Positions 7,649-16,931 of a stretch of DNA of 64,000 nucleotides are shown piece after piece. Made by a program: the position numbers and the translations under genes. Where the stretch lies: assembly GCF_008710275.1 (NCBI RefSeq), contig NZ_VYQE01000001.1:310001-374000 (forward strand). Reading direction: 5' to 3'. The stretch comes from Histidinibacterium aquaticum. Its GTDB lineage: Bacteria; Pseudomonadota; Alphaproteobacteria; Rhodobacterales; Rhodobacteraceae. Below the pieces are notes generated by a model that made no database searches, was not told where the DNA came from, and saw only the letters and a program-made list of their open reading frames with translations. Position 1 is the first letter of the stretch. Each line of letters starts with the position of its first letter.

Positions 7649-9165
7649 GCGGCCTGCTCCTCTTTCGAAAGGTGGTAGAAGCGCGAGAGCAGCTCCGCCT
7701 CGGTCAGGCCCTCGGCCTCGACGAACTCGGAGAGCCTGCCGTCGCGCATGATCGCGATGCGGTCGGAGAGGCCGAGAAGCTCGGGGAGGTCCGACGAGGC
7801 CATGACGACCGCCAGCCCGGCGTCGCTGAGCTCGCGGATCAGGCGATACAGCTCGGATCGCGCGCCGATATCGACGCCCCGCGTCGGCTCGTCCAGCAGC
7901 AGGACCTTCGGCGCGCCGGCCAGGGCCCGCGCGAAGAGAACCTTCTGCTGGTTCCCGCCCGAGAGCTCCTCGCAGGCCTGGGTGATCGAGGCGGCCTTGA
8001 GCTGCACCTGCCCGCCGAGGTCGCGCGCGACGCGCCGCTGCCGCCGGTGATCAAGGAAGTAGCGCAGCCGCGCGAGCCCCGAGAGGTGAGGCAGCGCGAC
8101 GTTTTCGAAGATCGCCCGCCGGAGCATGAGCCCCTCGGACCGGCGCTCCCTCGGGACATAGGCCATGCCGCCGCGCCAGGCCTGCTTCGGCCCACCGTTC
8201 AAGGTCCGTCCATCAAGCGTCACCGTGCCGTCGCTCCGGGATTGTTCGCCCACGAGCGCGCGCAGGAGGGCGCCCCGGCCCGATCCGGCGATCCCGGCGA
8301 CGCCCAGAACCTCGCCCGCCCTGAGCTCGAACGTGGCCTCCTCGAGCGGGCCGGCCGAGAGCTGCTCGACCCGCAACACGACCTCGCCCGGCGTGGCATC
8401 GGACCGGCGCGGCGGAAAGAGCGCCGAGAGGTCGCGGCCCGTCATCTCCTCGATGATCCGGGCCTCCCCCGTCTCCGACAGCGGGCGGGTGGAGACATGG
8501 CGTCCGTCGCGCAGGACGGTCACGCGGTCGGCGAGCCGCAGCACCTCGGGCATCCGGTGCGAGACGTAGAGCACCCCGCCCCCCTGCCCGATCAACTGGC
8601 CGATCACCGTGAAGAGGCGCTCGGACTCACCGCTCGTGAGGGCCGCCGTCGGCTCGTCCATCACGTAAAGCCAGGCGGGCCGGTCGCCGTCGGCGATGAG
8701 CGTGGAGGCGATCCGGACCAGCATCTGGTCGCCGGGCCCGAGGTCGGTCATCGGCGCGCGCGGGTCGATCGTCTCCAGCCCCAACCGGGCGAGCGCCTCC
8801 GACGCGGCGGCGTTCAGCGCCCCCCAGTTCACGAGGCCGGCCCGCCGGGGATAGGGATGGTCGAGATGCATGTTCTCGGCCACCGACAGGCCCTTCACCG
8901 CGTGCAGCTCCTGGTGAATGAACCGCAACCCGGCTTCCCGCATCGCAGCGGGCTGGCCGGGCGGGATCTCCTCCCCGCCGAGCATGATCCGCCCCTCGTC
9001 CGGCCGGTCGAGCCCCGCGAGCACGCGGATCAGGGTCGACTTCCCCGCCCCGTTCTCTCCCATCAGGGCATGCACCTCTCCCGGGCGGAGCGAGAGGCTC
9101 ACGCCGTCGAGGGCCGTGACCGCGCCGAAGCGGCGGCTGATCGTTTCGAGGTCGAGCTGGGGCAT
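7645..9165 (-). CDS. sugar ABC transporter ATP-binding protein (RbsA type, two domains)
   Basis: 506-residue double ATPase of a CUT2 sugar importer. The first domain has Walker A GENGAGKS near 36-43 and Walker B LYVMDEPTAALTS, with a degenerate signature (LGPGDQML). The second half has the usual degraded Walker A (GIAGSGRGALL) but a good signature LSGGNQQK and VLLLDEPTRGVDIG. This half-and-half pattern is standard for RbsA proteins. ATG at 9165. It lies 38 bases downstream of the binding-protein gene and overlaps the permease gene. Confidence 0.94.
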   Translation of the reverse strand: MPQLDLETISRRFGAVTALDGVSLSLRPGEVHALMGENGAGKSTLIRVLAGLDRPDEGRIMLGGEEIPPGQPAAMREAGLRFIHQELHAVKGLSVAENMHLDHPYPRRAGLVNWGALNAAASEALARLGLETIDPRAPMTDLGPGDQMLVRIASTLIADGDRPAWLYVMDEPTAALTSGESERLFTVIGQLIGQGGGVLYVSHRMPEVLRLADRVTVLRDGRHVSTRPLSETGEARIIEEMTGRDLSALFPPRRSDATPGEVVLRVEQLSAGPLEEATFELRAGEVLGVAGIAGSGRGALLRALVGEQSRSDGTVTLDGRTLNGGPKQAWRGGMAYVPRERRSEGLMLRRAIFENVALPHLSGLARLRYFLDHRRQRRVARDLGGQVQLKAASITQACEELSGGNQQKVLFARALAGAPKVLLLDEPTRGVDIGARSELYRLIRELSDAGLAVVMASSDLPELLGLSDRIAIMRDGRLSEFVEAEGLTEAELLSRFYHLSKEEQAA

Positions 9166-9203
9166 GAAGGCGTCTGGGGAGCGCCGGAGCGCCCCGCCAG
9201 CGG

Positions 9204-10121
9204 TTACTCGGCGTCCGCGTTGGCGACGGTGACCAGCGTCGTGGGCACGTAGATCACCCGCTGCACGATCTCCTCGCCTTCGAGGATCCGCGCCACCGTG
9301 TCGGCGGCGGTCTGACCGATGCCCTCGAAGTCCTGCGCGACGGAGGCTTCGAAGTTGCCGCCCGCCGCGATGGCCTCGCGCGCCTGGGGGTTGGCGTCGA
9401 TCCCGGTGATGACGATCCCCTCGTCGGCGCGGCCGGCAGCCTCGATGGCCTGCAGCGCGCCCAGCGCCGGCTGGTCCCAGGCGGCCCAGACGGCGTCGAT
9501 GCTGCCCTCTTCCGGGTTGGCGGCGAGCAGGGCTTCCATCTGCGCGCGGCTGTCGGCGATCCCGCCGTCGCTCACGTCCGGGGTGATGCGGTCGAGCACC
9601 TGGATGTCGGGGAAGTTGCCGAAGACCGCGTCGGCGATCACGCCGCGCGCCTGCACCGGCGGGAAGGGATCGAAGGTGAACATGACCACGTTGCCCTCGC
9701 CGCCGATGCGGTTGGCGACGTAGACCGCGGTCTCGGCCGCCATGGCGTAGCCGTTCGAGGTGACGTTCGCCGCGACCAGCGGGTCGCTCCCGGCATCCAT
9801 CCCGACGACCGGGATCCCCGCGTCCTCGGCGGTCTGAAGGCCCGCCCCGATCTGCGCCGGGTCGACGTTGATGACGATGGCGTCGACGCCCTGGTTGACC
9901 ACGTCCTCCATCCGGCTGATCACCGCGGCGACGTCGCCGGCGGTATCGATCACGTTGAGGTCCCAGCCAAGCTCCTCGGCGCGCGCCGTGAAGCCGTCGA
10001 CGTAGAACTGCGTCCCCGGCTGCGCGAGGTAGGGAGTGATCACCGCAACCTCTTGCGCCAGGGCCGGTACGCCGAGACCGGTGGCGGCCGCCAGGCCGAT
10101 GAATGTGGTGCGAAGCGTCAT
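9204..10121 (-). CDS. periplasmic sugar-binding protein (RbsB-like)
   Basis: 305-residue substrate-binding protein of the transporter encoded downstream. The open frame extends much further upstream, but the ATG at 10121 begins a clean Sec signal peptide (TTFIGLAAATGLGVPALAQ) with GGGGAGGA upstream. The mature part has the periplasmic-binding-protein type 1 pattern: VDAIVINVDPAQIGAGLQTAEDAGIPVVGMDAGS, then VWAAWDQPALGALQAIEAAG and GIDANPQAREAIAAGG. It is divergent from an FGGY kinase gene (96-base gap), suggesting a shared regulatory region and that the imported sugar or polyol is that kinase's substrate. Confidence 0.92.
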   Translation of the reverse strand: MTLRTTFIGLAAATGLGVPALAQEVAVITPYLAQPGTQFYVDGFTARAEELGWDLNVIDTAGDVAAVISRMEDVVNQGVDAIVINVDPAQIGAGLQTAEDAGIPVVGMDAGSDPLVAANVTSNGYAMAAETAVYVANRIGGEGNVVMFTFDPFPPVQARGVIADAVFGNFPDIQVLDRITPDVSDGGIADSRAQMEALLAANPEEGSIDAVWAAWDQPALGALQAIEAAGRADEGIVITGIDANPQAREAIAAGGNFEASVAQDFEGIGQTAADTVARILEGEEIVQRVIYVPTTLVTVANADAE

Positions 10122-10217
10122 GCTCTGTCCTCCCCGTGGTGTCGCTTTCTGGCTCGGCCTATCTTTGGCATCGCCCCGCCGGATCGTCCATAAGTCTGTT
10201 GTTCCAAGGAGTCGCCC

Positions 10218-11684
10218 ATGCCTTCCACCGCTACCGGACCACTGTTCATCGGCCTCGACATCGGCACCAGTTCCGTCAAGGCGCTGATGGGCGGCCCCGG
10301 CGGTGAGCGGGTCGACAGCTACGCGGGCCGCCATGCGACAGCCCGGGAGGCCCCCGGCATGGCGGAGCAGCACCCCGCCGACTGGATGCAACACGTCGAG
10401 GCCGCTCTGGCGCAGTTCGCCATCCATCCGCGCGCCGGGGAGGTTGCCGCCATCGGCATCACTTCGCAGGTCAACACGCATGTCTTCTGCGATGCGGATC
10501 TCGTACCGCTGCACCCCGCCCTCACCTGGCAGGACACGCGGCCCGCCCCGCAGGCCGAGGCGCTCGATGCGCGGTTAACGGCGGAAGAGAAGACGGCGGC
10601 CCTCGGGGCCCCGATCCCGATCGACGCGAGCCACGCCCTCTCTCGCATGGCGTGGATGGCCGAGCGCCACCCCGACCTCTGGGAGCGGACGGAGCATGTC
10701 CTGCTGCCCAAGGACTTCGCGATTGCGCGTCTCACGGGCGAGACGACGGGCGATCCGATCTCCGCCGTGGGCCTCGTCGGCCCCGAGCTGCGCTACGCCG
10801 AGACTGTCCTGGGCCTCGTGCCCCGGGCGCCGGACCTGCTGCCGCCCCTGCGCGATCCGCTGGCGGTCGCCGGGCTCGTGGCAGCGGGGCCCTTCACTGG
10901 CGTGCCGGTCGCCTCGGGGACCATGGACGCCTGGGCCGGCATGTTCGGCCTTGGGGTCACGTCCGAGGCCACGGCGATGTACCTCTCCGGCACCAGCGAC
11001 GTCATCGGGCTCATCTCCTCCAAGGGCTCCGGCACGGCGGGGATCATCACCTTCCCCGAGTGGCGCGGCATCACGCTCCACGCCGGCCCGACGCAGTCCG
11101 GAGGCGGCTCGCTCTCCTGGCTCGCCTCTCTCCTGCGGCGCGACGTCTCCGAGCTCGGGCCCCTTGCCGACAAAGCCACGATCCACCGCCAAAGCCCGCT
11201 CTTCCTGCCGCATCTCGACGGTGAACGGGCCCCGATCTGGGATCCGTCCTCCAGGGGGTGCTTCTCCGGTCTCACGAGTTCGACCGGTGAAAGCGAGATC
11301 GCGGCCGCCGTCATGGAAGGCGTCGCCTTCTCGGCACGGCTCGCGATGGAGGCGGTGGAAGGGGCCGGGGACCGACGGATCGAGATGTTCCGCCACGGCG
11401 GGGGCGGCGCGGCCTCGGACACCTGGTGCCAGATCCGGGCCGACACGCTCGGCCGGCCCCTGGAAAGGGTCGCCGAGCCCGACACCGGCGCCCTCGGCGC
11501 ATTGGTCATCGCGGCCGTGGCCTCGGGCGAGCTCGCGGATCTCGCCACGGCGGCGGCGTCCCTCGTCGCCACCGACCGCACCTTTCACCCCGACCCCGAG
11601 CGCAGCGCCCTGGCTGACGCGCGCTTCGCGGCCTTCCGCGAACTCTACGCGGCCTTCGGCAAGGTCAATCGGCTCCTCGGCTGA
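10218..11684 (+). CDS. FGGY-family carbohydrate kinase (xylulokinase-like)
   Basis: 488-residue kinase of the FGGY family, which phosphorylates pentuloses, polyols and related sugars in the cytoplasm. The N-terminal actin-like ATPase domain starts LFIGLDIGTSSVKAL (9-23). The TWQDTRPAPQAE segment near 103-114 is typical of the xylulokinase branch. Asp237 in SGTMDAWAGMFG is the expected catalytic base, and the C-terminal domain carries RHGGGGAASDTWCQIRAD. ATG at 10218 has AAGGAG six bases upstream. It is divergent from the RbsB-like gene, so it probably acts on what that transporter brings in. The substrate cannot be set from sequence alone. Confidence 0.92.
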   Translation: MPSTATGPLFIGLDIGTSSVKALMGGPGGERVDSYAGRHATAREAPGMAEQHPADWMQHVEAALAQFAIHPRAGEVAAIGITSQVNTHVFCDADLVPLHPALTWQDTRPAPQAEALDARLTAEEKTAALGAPIPIDASHALSRMAWMAERHPDLWERTEHVLLPKDFAIARLTGETTGDPISAVGLVGPELRYAETVLGLVPRAPDLLPPLRDPLAVAGLVAAGPFTGVPVASGTMDAWAGMFGLGVTSEATAMYLSGTSDVIGLISSKGSGTAGIITFPEWRGITLHAGPTQSGGGSLSWLASLLRRDVSELGPLADKATIHRQSPLFLPHLDGERAPIWDPSSRGCFSGLTSSTGESEIAAAVMEGVAFSARLAMEAVEGAGDRRIEMFRHGGGGAASDTWCQIRADTLGRPLERVAEPDTGALGALVIAAVASGELADLATAAASLVATDRTFHPDPERSALADARFAAFRELYAAFGKVNRLLG

Positions 11685-11705
11685 CGCCTTGCCTGCGCCG
11701 CGGGA

Positions 11706-14120
11706 TCAATCGTCCTCCTGCGGTGCATCGGTCGTGCCGGGATCGATCTCCCCGTCTCGTGCCGCGCCCGTATCGGTCGAGACGGGCTCCGGCCGGTCGT
11801 CCCGCGTCTCCGCGATGCGTAGCTTGGTCGAGGTCCCGTCCTTCGCCTCGCCGAAGTAGATGGTCTGGTGCGGGAAGGGGATCTCGATGCCGCGCTCGTC
11901 GAAGATCTTCTTGAGCACCATGTTGTAGGCCCGGCCCACGCCCCACTGCGTCCCCGGCACGGTCTTGATCCGGGCCCGCAGCACCACGGCGCTGTCGCCG
12001 AAGCTGTTCAGGCCGAACCACTCCAGGTCGCCGAGGACGTTCGGGGACTGCTCGGGATCCTCTCTCAGCAGGTCGAAGGCTTCGAACATGGCCGCCTTCG
12101 CCTCCTCGTAATCCTCGCGGTAGGCGATGCCCATGTCCGCGACGTGGTAGGAGAAATCGCGCATGTAGTTCGAGACGAGATCCACCGACGAGAAGGGCAC
12201 GATGTGAAACACGCCCTGGACGTCGCGCACGCTCACCGAGCGGACGGTGAGCTTTTCGACGGCGCCGGTGACGCCGCCGACGGTGACCACGTCGCCCACG
12301 TTGATCGCGTTCTCGAACTGGATGAAGATCCCGGTGATGATGTCCTGCACCATCTTCTGAGCCCCGAAGCCGATGGCGAGACCCAGCACGCCCGCGGAGG
12401 CCAGCAGCGGCCCGATGTCGAGGCCGATCTGGCTCAGAACGAACATCAGCGCGAGGACGACGATGGCGATGGTCGCGGCGTTCTTGAGCAGCGTCAGCAG
12501 GGTCGCCTCCCGCGCGGTCGCCACGGTCCCGACCTCGGGGTTGAGCCGGTAGTCGATCCAGCTCGTCATCGCGAGCCAGATGCCGAAGGCCACCAGCAGC
12601 GTGAGCAGCACCCCGATCACCGTGCCGGTCGCCCGCGCGCCGATCTCGCTCGCCATCCACCCGCGCAGGTCGATGCCCCCTAGGATGTCGAGCACGATGA
12701 CGGCCGCGACGGCCAGGATGACCAGCCGCAGCACCGAGAGGGTCTTCGGCACGAACTGGTTCAGACGTCCTTCGAGGAGCGGGAGCTTCTGTCCGAGGTC
12801 GGGCGGAACGGCGATGCCGCGCGCGACCGAGCGCGCCAGCATGCCCGACAGGAAGATCCCCAGAAGCAGCACGAGGGCGATCTTGCCGGAGCCCGCGAGG
12901 ACGTCGAGCACGACTTCGATGGGTCGCGTCAGCGCCACGATCAGCAGGACGGCGAGGAAGACGAGCGCCTGCCAGTGCCAGTTCTGCGCGAGCGCCGCGA
13001 CATTGCCCCGCGCGGTGGCGGGCTCCGGGCCGGTGACGGGGCGTTCGGTGGCCGTCCCGGCCGCCGGATCATCGTAGGTCTCCGCCGTGTCCGCGTCGGG
13101 GGCGGTCGCCTCCTCGCTTTCGTTGTCGACCGGAGCCGGGGCATAGGTCAGCTCGCGCATCATCCAGTCGGTGACGGGCTGCCGGTTCCGCAGCACGATC
13201 CCCGCAGCGTAAAGGATCACCGCCACGGTGATCAGCGCGCTCGCGCTGCCGCCCGCGGCGAAGCCCGCCGACTGGTTCAGGACCGGCACCACGAGCAGGA
13301 AGCCGTAGCCCAGGACGCTGACGATGATGCCGAGCCTCCGCGACAGGTAGCGCGAGGCCCCGTCCGACAGCGGCAGGAACCGCAGGTGCCCGGTGGAGGG
13401 TGACAGGATCAGGCGGACGACGACCTTGATGAGCTCCACGGCCAGGAAGGCGTTCAGGTAGAGAGACTGCAGGATGTCGATCTGGCCGAACTCTCCGACC
13501 AGCGACGTGATCGCGGCATAGCCCAGCGCCCAGGCCACGAGCACGACGAGGATATCGATCAGTCCCGATCCGAGGAATATCAGCAGCCTTCGCGCGAATC
13601 CTGCCGTCTCCGCACGTTCGCCCATCCGGCGGTAGAGCGGGATCGCGAGCCGCCGCAGCACCAGGTAGGCCGCGATTGTGACGACGATGGCGACCAGCAG
13701 CTCCTGGGCCGCGCCGAGCAGGACGCCGACCTGGTCGCCCGCCAGCCCGTCGAAGACCGAAGGCGCCGCGCCCAGCGATCGCCAGAGACCGGCCGCCTCT
13801 CCCGCGATCCTCTCCGCCGCGCCCTGCGTCAGCAGCGCGAGCCGCCGCCCGAGGGAGATCTCCTCCTCGGTGACGATATCCTCTGCGACGAGGGCCCCCT
13901 CGCCCGCGACGCGTTCGAGTTCCTCAATCAGCGCCTGCCGGGCCGCGTCGTCGGATAGGATGTCGATGAGCGCCCGGGCCGGGGTGCCATCGGTGGGCTG
14001 GGAGGCCGGATCGCCGCCATCCTGGGCCATGAGCTGGCCGGCGCAGGCGAGAGCGAGGAAGACGCTCAGGGCGACGAAACGAGCAAGCGGAAGGGTCGAC
14101 TTTCCAAGGATCGAAAGCAC
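11706..14120 (-). CDS. large MscS-family mechanosensitive ion channel
   Basis: About 804 residues. A signal peptide (ALSVFLALACAGQLMAQ) is followed by a periplasmic segment and then many membrane helices. An acidic, Pro/Thr-rich insertion (about 330-370) interrupts them, and the MscS core is near the C-terminus: the pore-lining helix LLASAGVLGLAIGFGAQKMVQDIITGIFI is split around its glycines, followed by QFENAINVGDVVTVGG of the beta domain. Length places it with MscK/YbdG-like large members. I prefer GTG at 14120 (GAGG six bases upstream) over TTG at 14132. The C-terminal tail is acidic and disordered-looking. It is convergent with the FGGY kinase gene with a 21-base gap. Confidence 0.92.
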   Translation of the reverse strand: MLSILGKSTLPLARFVALSVFLALACAGQLMAQDGGDPASQPTDGTPARALIDILSDDAARQALIEELERVAGEGALVAEDIVTEEEISLGRRLALLTQGAAERIAGEAAGLWRSLGAAPSVFDGLAGDQVGVLLGAAQELLVAIVVTIAAYLVLRRLAIPLYRRMGERAETAGFARRLLIFLGSGLIDILVVLVAWALGYAAITSLVGEFGQIDILQSLYLNAFLAVELIKVVVRLILSPSTGHLRFLPLSDGASRYLSRRLGIIVSVLGYGFLLVVPVLNQSAGFAAGGSASALITVAVILYAAGIVLRNRQPVTDWMMRELTYAPAPVDNESEEATAPDADTAETYDDPAAGTATERPVTGPEPATARGNVAALAQNWHWQALVFLAVLLIVALTRPIEVVLDVLAGSGKIALVLLLGIFLSGMLARSVARGIAVPPDLGQKLPLLEGRLNQFVPKTLSVLRLVILAVAAVIVLDILGGIDLRGWMASEIGARATGTVIGVLLTLLVAFGIWLAMTSWIDYRLNPEVGTVATAREATLLTLLKNAATIAIVVLALMFVLSQIGLDIGPLLASAGVLGLAIGFGAQKMVQDIITGIFIQFENAINVGDVVTVGGVTGAVEKLTVRSVSVRDVQGVFHIVPFSSVDLVSNYMRDFSYHVADMGIAYREDYEEAKAAMFEAFDLLREDPEQSPNVLGDLEWFGLNSFGDSAVVLRARIKTVPGTQWGVGRAYNMVLKKIFDERGIEIPFPHQTIYFGEAKDGTSTKLRIAETRDDRPEPVSTDTGAARDGEIDPGTTDAPQEDD

Positions 14121-14608
14121 GGCACGCCTCAAAATGGGGATGTTTCGGCGGATTTAGCCGATGCTGTAGCGGATCTCCAGCCGGTGCGCGGACCCGCGAC
14201 GCTTCGCCCGGGGCCGGTCCCGGGCCCAGGCAACGGGTCCGCGCGCCGATGAAGGCACTTGTTAACCCAGCCGCGCTAGACCTCTCCGTGATCGATCCGC
14301 GGGCCTCACAGCCCCGCGCCATGTGGACACATCGCGGTCGGCCGGCCCCTCGGGGCGGGTCCCTTGCGCATCCGACCCTGGAGGGGGTGACGCCCCTTCA
14401 CGGCCCACACCGTTCCTTCCCGACCGGAACGACAGCGACTTCGGCCCGACGGGCCTTCAGCCCGGCGCCACCCACGGCGACCCGGGCCAGACCCGCGTCC
14501 GCCTTCCCGTGCGACACGCCTTCGTTCCGCGCCGGATTCGGGGTAGAGGACGATGGATCGCGGAGTTCGGCCCCTGCCCCTCCGCCAGACGCATTGCCGG
14601 AGAATGTC
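14121..14608. other. intergenic region without a supported gene
   Basis: About 490 GC-rich bases between the divergent MscS and SH3-lipoprotein genes. Open frames run through it, including an in-frame extension of the lipoprotein ORF, but none has a ribosome site or recognisable protein. I see no clear promoter, operator or RNA structure. Confidence 0.5.
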
Positions 14609-14902
14609 ATGCCCCGCGCCACCGCACCGATCGGTCTGTCCCTGTTCCTCGCCCTCCTCGCGGGCTGCGGCGCCGTCACCGGCGACCGCGTCGTCGTCTC
14701 GGGCGCCGGCCCCGAAGAGCTTCTGAAGCTGCGTGCGGGACCGGGTCTGGGCTACAGCGTGATCGCGGGCCTGCCCGACGGTACGAGCCTGACACGCCGG
14801 GACTGCGTGACCGAGGTGGGCCAGCTCTGGTGCGAGGTCTCCCTCGCGCAGGCCCCCGGCCTGTCGGGCTACGTGTCGGCCGACTACCTCTCCGAGGACT
14901 GA
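14609..14902 (+). CDS. SH3-domain lipoprotein
   Basis: 97-residue protein. The N-terminus is a lipoprotein signal (LSLFLALLAGCG, lipidation Cys in the LAGC box near residue 19), followed by a bacterial SH3-like domain: LKLRAGPGLGYSVIAGLPDGTSLTRRDC and LWCEVSL...GLSGYVSADYLS. Such domains bind cell-wall or protein ligands. The open frame begins 360 bases earlier, but ATG at 14609 has GGAG six bases upstream and starts the signal. Single gene, convergent with the methyltransferase gene. Confidence 0.85.
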   Translation: MPRATAPIGLSLFLALLAGCGAVTGDRVVVSGAGPEELLKLRAGPGLGYSVIAGLPDGTSLTRRDCVTEVGQLWCEVSLAQAPGLSGYVSADYLSED

Positions 14903-14908
14903 GCCACA

Positions 14909-14923
14909 GCCCCGTACCGGGGC
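14909..14923. terminator. short GC hairpin after the SH3 gene
   Basis: GCCCCG-TAC-CGGGGC, a 6-bp perfect stem directly after the stop of the lipoprotein gene and before the convergent methyltransferase stop. No T-run follows, so its terminator role is uncertain. Confidence 0.3.
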
Positions 14924-14948
14924 CCCGACCCGGTTCGATCCGCCTTCC

Positions 14949-15581
14949 CTAGCGCGGCGTCGCCGAGGTGCGCCTGAAAAGGCTGAACTGGAAGGACTGC
15001 GTGCTCCCCCAGGGCGTTCGGTGCTTGTGAGAGCGGTGCTCCACCAGCGCGAAACCGTCTTCCAGCGCCTCGGCCAGGTCGGCGGGGCTGTAGCGACACA
15101 CCGGGAGACCGCTGCAGGAGGTCGGCCCGTCCGGCGCGAAGGTGGCGATGATGGCATGTCCGCCGGGCTTCAGGGCCCTTTCCATGCGTTCCAGGTAGGC
15201 GTCGCGCGCCAGGGCGTCGACGAGGAAGTGAAACACCGCCCTGTCGTGCCACAGATCGTACTGGCGAGCGGGCACCCAGGTCGTGATGTCCGCGCAGAGC
15301 CAGGTGACCGACTCGCCGGCCGGCCCAAGCCGCTCCCTGGCCGCGGTGAGGGCGACCTGCGACAGATCGAGGACGGTCACGTCCCGGAGCCCCCGGTCGA
15401 GCAACGCCTCCGCGAGCCGCGAGGTGCCCCCGCCCACGTCGATGACCGAGGCTGTCGGCCCGATACCGGCCCGTCCGATCAGGTCGAGCGAGACCTCCGG
15501 ATCGTCCTGGTGCCAGCTGAACTCGGCCTCGGACTTCTCACCATAGACGGCGTCCCAGTGTGTCCTTTTGTCATCCGTCAC
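14949..15581 (-). CDS. class I SAM-dependent methyltransferase
   Basis: About 210 residues. Motif I of the SAM-binding fold is SVIDVGGGTSRLAEALL; motif II region is VTVLDLSQVALTAARERLG; WLCADITTW and YDLWHDRAVFHFLVD follow, then LKPGGHAIIATFAPDGPTSCSGLPV. The WDAVY...FSWHQ opening and the DGPTSCSGLPV segment are typical of a small group of thiol/metalloid-type methyltransferases annotated only as class I. I chose GTG at 15581 (AGGGGG upstream), which gives the usual start VTDDKRTHWD; a GTG at 15614 would add 11 residues. Substrate unknown. Confidence 0.85.
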   Translation of the reverse strand: MTDDKRTHWDAVYGEKSEAEFSWHQDDPEVSLDLIGRAGIGPTASVIDVGGGTSRLAEALLDRGLRDVTVLDLSQVALTAARERLGPAGESVTWLCADITTWVPARQYDLWHDRAVFHFLVDALARDAYLERMERALKPGGHAIIATFAPDGPTSCSGLPVCRYSPADLAEALEDGFALVEHRSHKHRTPWGSTQSFQFSLFRRTSATPR

Positions 15582-15686
15582 GTCTGTCTTCCCCCTCGGC
15601 CCCAAGGATAACACAGGTGCCCGAACCGAGTGCTGTCACTCCCGGCGGAGGCCGCCATGGGCGCATTCTCCGGGTCAATATTGAAA

Positions 15687-15726
15687 TTGACACCCCTCGT
15701 CCGGCTGGGCTACGCAAACGTTTGCG
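15687..15726 (+). promoter_or_regulatory. probable promoter and LacI-type operator of the TRAP-amidohydrolase operon
   Basis: TTGACA at 15687-15692 is a good -35 element. Eighteen bases on, TACGCA is a weak -10 candidate. A perfect 14-base palindrome CGCAAACGTTTGCG at 15713-15726 overlaps and follows it, 55 bases before the dctP ATG. The central CG with flanking CAAA/TTTG is the classic operator form for LacI/PurR-family repressors. No LacI gene adjoins this operon, so the regulator is encoded elsewhere. Confidence 0.65.
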
Positions 15727-15781
15727 GAGGAGGCTCTCGGCGGTTCGTGAAACCGCGGGAGTGCGTACAAGGGAGGTTACC

Positions 15782-16864
15782 ATGAATATCAATCGACGTA
15801 AGGCCATGGGGCTCGTCGTGGGCGCGACGGCCGTGCCGCTGGTCGGCACCGGGGCAGCCCGAGCCCAGACGATGATCCGCCTGACGATGGCCTCGAGCCA
15901 TCCGACGGTGCTCGCCTGGGTGGGTCCGCTGGAGACCGTCTGCGAGCGGGCCAACGCGGCGCTGGAGGAGCGCGGCTCGGAGTACCGCATCGACTGGACC
16001 CAGTCCTATGGCGGCCAGCTCTACGGCGCGGGTGAGACGCTCGAAGCGGTGACGCAGCTGATCACCGATGCCGGCTGGATCGGCGCGCTGTTCGAGCCCT
16101 CCGCCCTGCCGCTGCAGAACATCATGTACGCCACGCCCTTCTCGACCAGCGATCTGCGCGTCGCGGTCGAGACGATGAACGCGATGAACCGCGAGCTCCC
16201 CGCCATGCAGGCAGAGTGGGACAAGCACGACGTCATGTTCTTCGGCGCGAGCTGTTCGGACGGCTACAGCCTCTTCACCAAGGAGCCGCTGGACGACATA
16301 ATGGATCTCCGCGGCCGCCGCATCGTCGGTGCGGCCTCCACGGCAAGCTACATTGAGCCGCTGGGCGCCGCGGCGATCAACTCCGCCCTGCCCGAGTTCT
16401 ACTCGCAGCTGCAGACCGGCGTCGCCGACGGCGTGATCATCGTGGGCACCGGGGCCTATCCCCTCAAGCTGCACGAGGTCGCCCCCTACGCCACGCGGTC
16501 CGATACGGGTCCCTTCACCTTCGGCGCCTTCGGCATGAACAAGAGCGTCTTCGACGGCCTGCCCGAGGAGGTCCAGGAGGTCCTGGTCGAGATGGGCCAG
16601 GTCTATTCGGACGAGAACGCCAAGATCATCGAGGCCCGCGACGCGGCCGTCTGGGAAGCCTTTCCCGAGGAGGGCGCCACGGTGCGGGTCATGCCCACCG
16701 AGGAGAAGGTCCGCTGGGCCGAGGCGCTGCCGCCGCTGGGCAAGATCTGGGTCGAGGCGAACGAGGGGCCGGACGTGCCGGCGCGCGAAATCCTCGTCGA
16801 GTTCATGCAGCGTCTGCGCGATGCCGGGGCCGAGCCGCTCCGCGACTGGGCCGCCGACCTCTGA
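15782..16864 (+). CDS. TRAP transporter substrate-binding protein DctP
   Basis: 360-residue periplasmic receptor of a TRAP transporter. The N-terminus MNINRRKAMGLVVGATAVPLVG...ARAQ carries a twin-arginine-like pair and a cleavable signal. The mature protein shows the DctP pattern, including the central DIMDLRGRRIVG and LPEFYSQLQTGVADGVIIVGTG, which position the ligand carboxylate. ATG at 15782 starts the signal; the frame is open upstream but without a better start. It is first of a three-gene operon with a fused DctQM permease and an amidohydrolase. The ligand is probably the amidohydrolase substrate, a carboxylated heterocycle or amide; this is inference. Confidence 0.92.
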   Translation: MNINRRKAMGLVVGATAVPLVGTGAARAQTMIRLTMASSHPTVLAWVGPLETVCERANAALEERGSEYRIDWTQSYGGQLYGAGETLEAVTQLITDAGWIGALFEPSALPLQNIMYATPFSTSDLRVAVETMNAMNRELPAMQAEWDKHDVMFFGASCSDGYSLFTKEPLDDIMDLRGRRIVGAASTASYIEPLGAAAINSALPEFYSQLQTGVADGVIIVGTGAYPLKLHEVAPYATRSDTGPFTFGAFGMNKSVFDGLPEEVQEVLVEMGQVYSDENAKIIEARDAAVWEAFPEEGATVRVMPTEEKVRWAEALPPLGKIWVEANEGPDVPAREILVEFMQRLRDAGAEPLRDWAADL

Positions 16865-16931
16865 CCTGACCTCCAACGGAGCCGCGGCGCGGCCCCACGT
16901 GGGCCCGCGCCGCGGCAAGGGGAGCTATCGA

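Noticed and set aside
9204-10514. 436-residue version of the RbsB-like gene
   Set aside because: Would run into the divergent kinase gene; the internal ATG at 10121 starts a normal signal peptide with a ribosome site.
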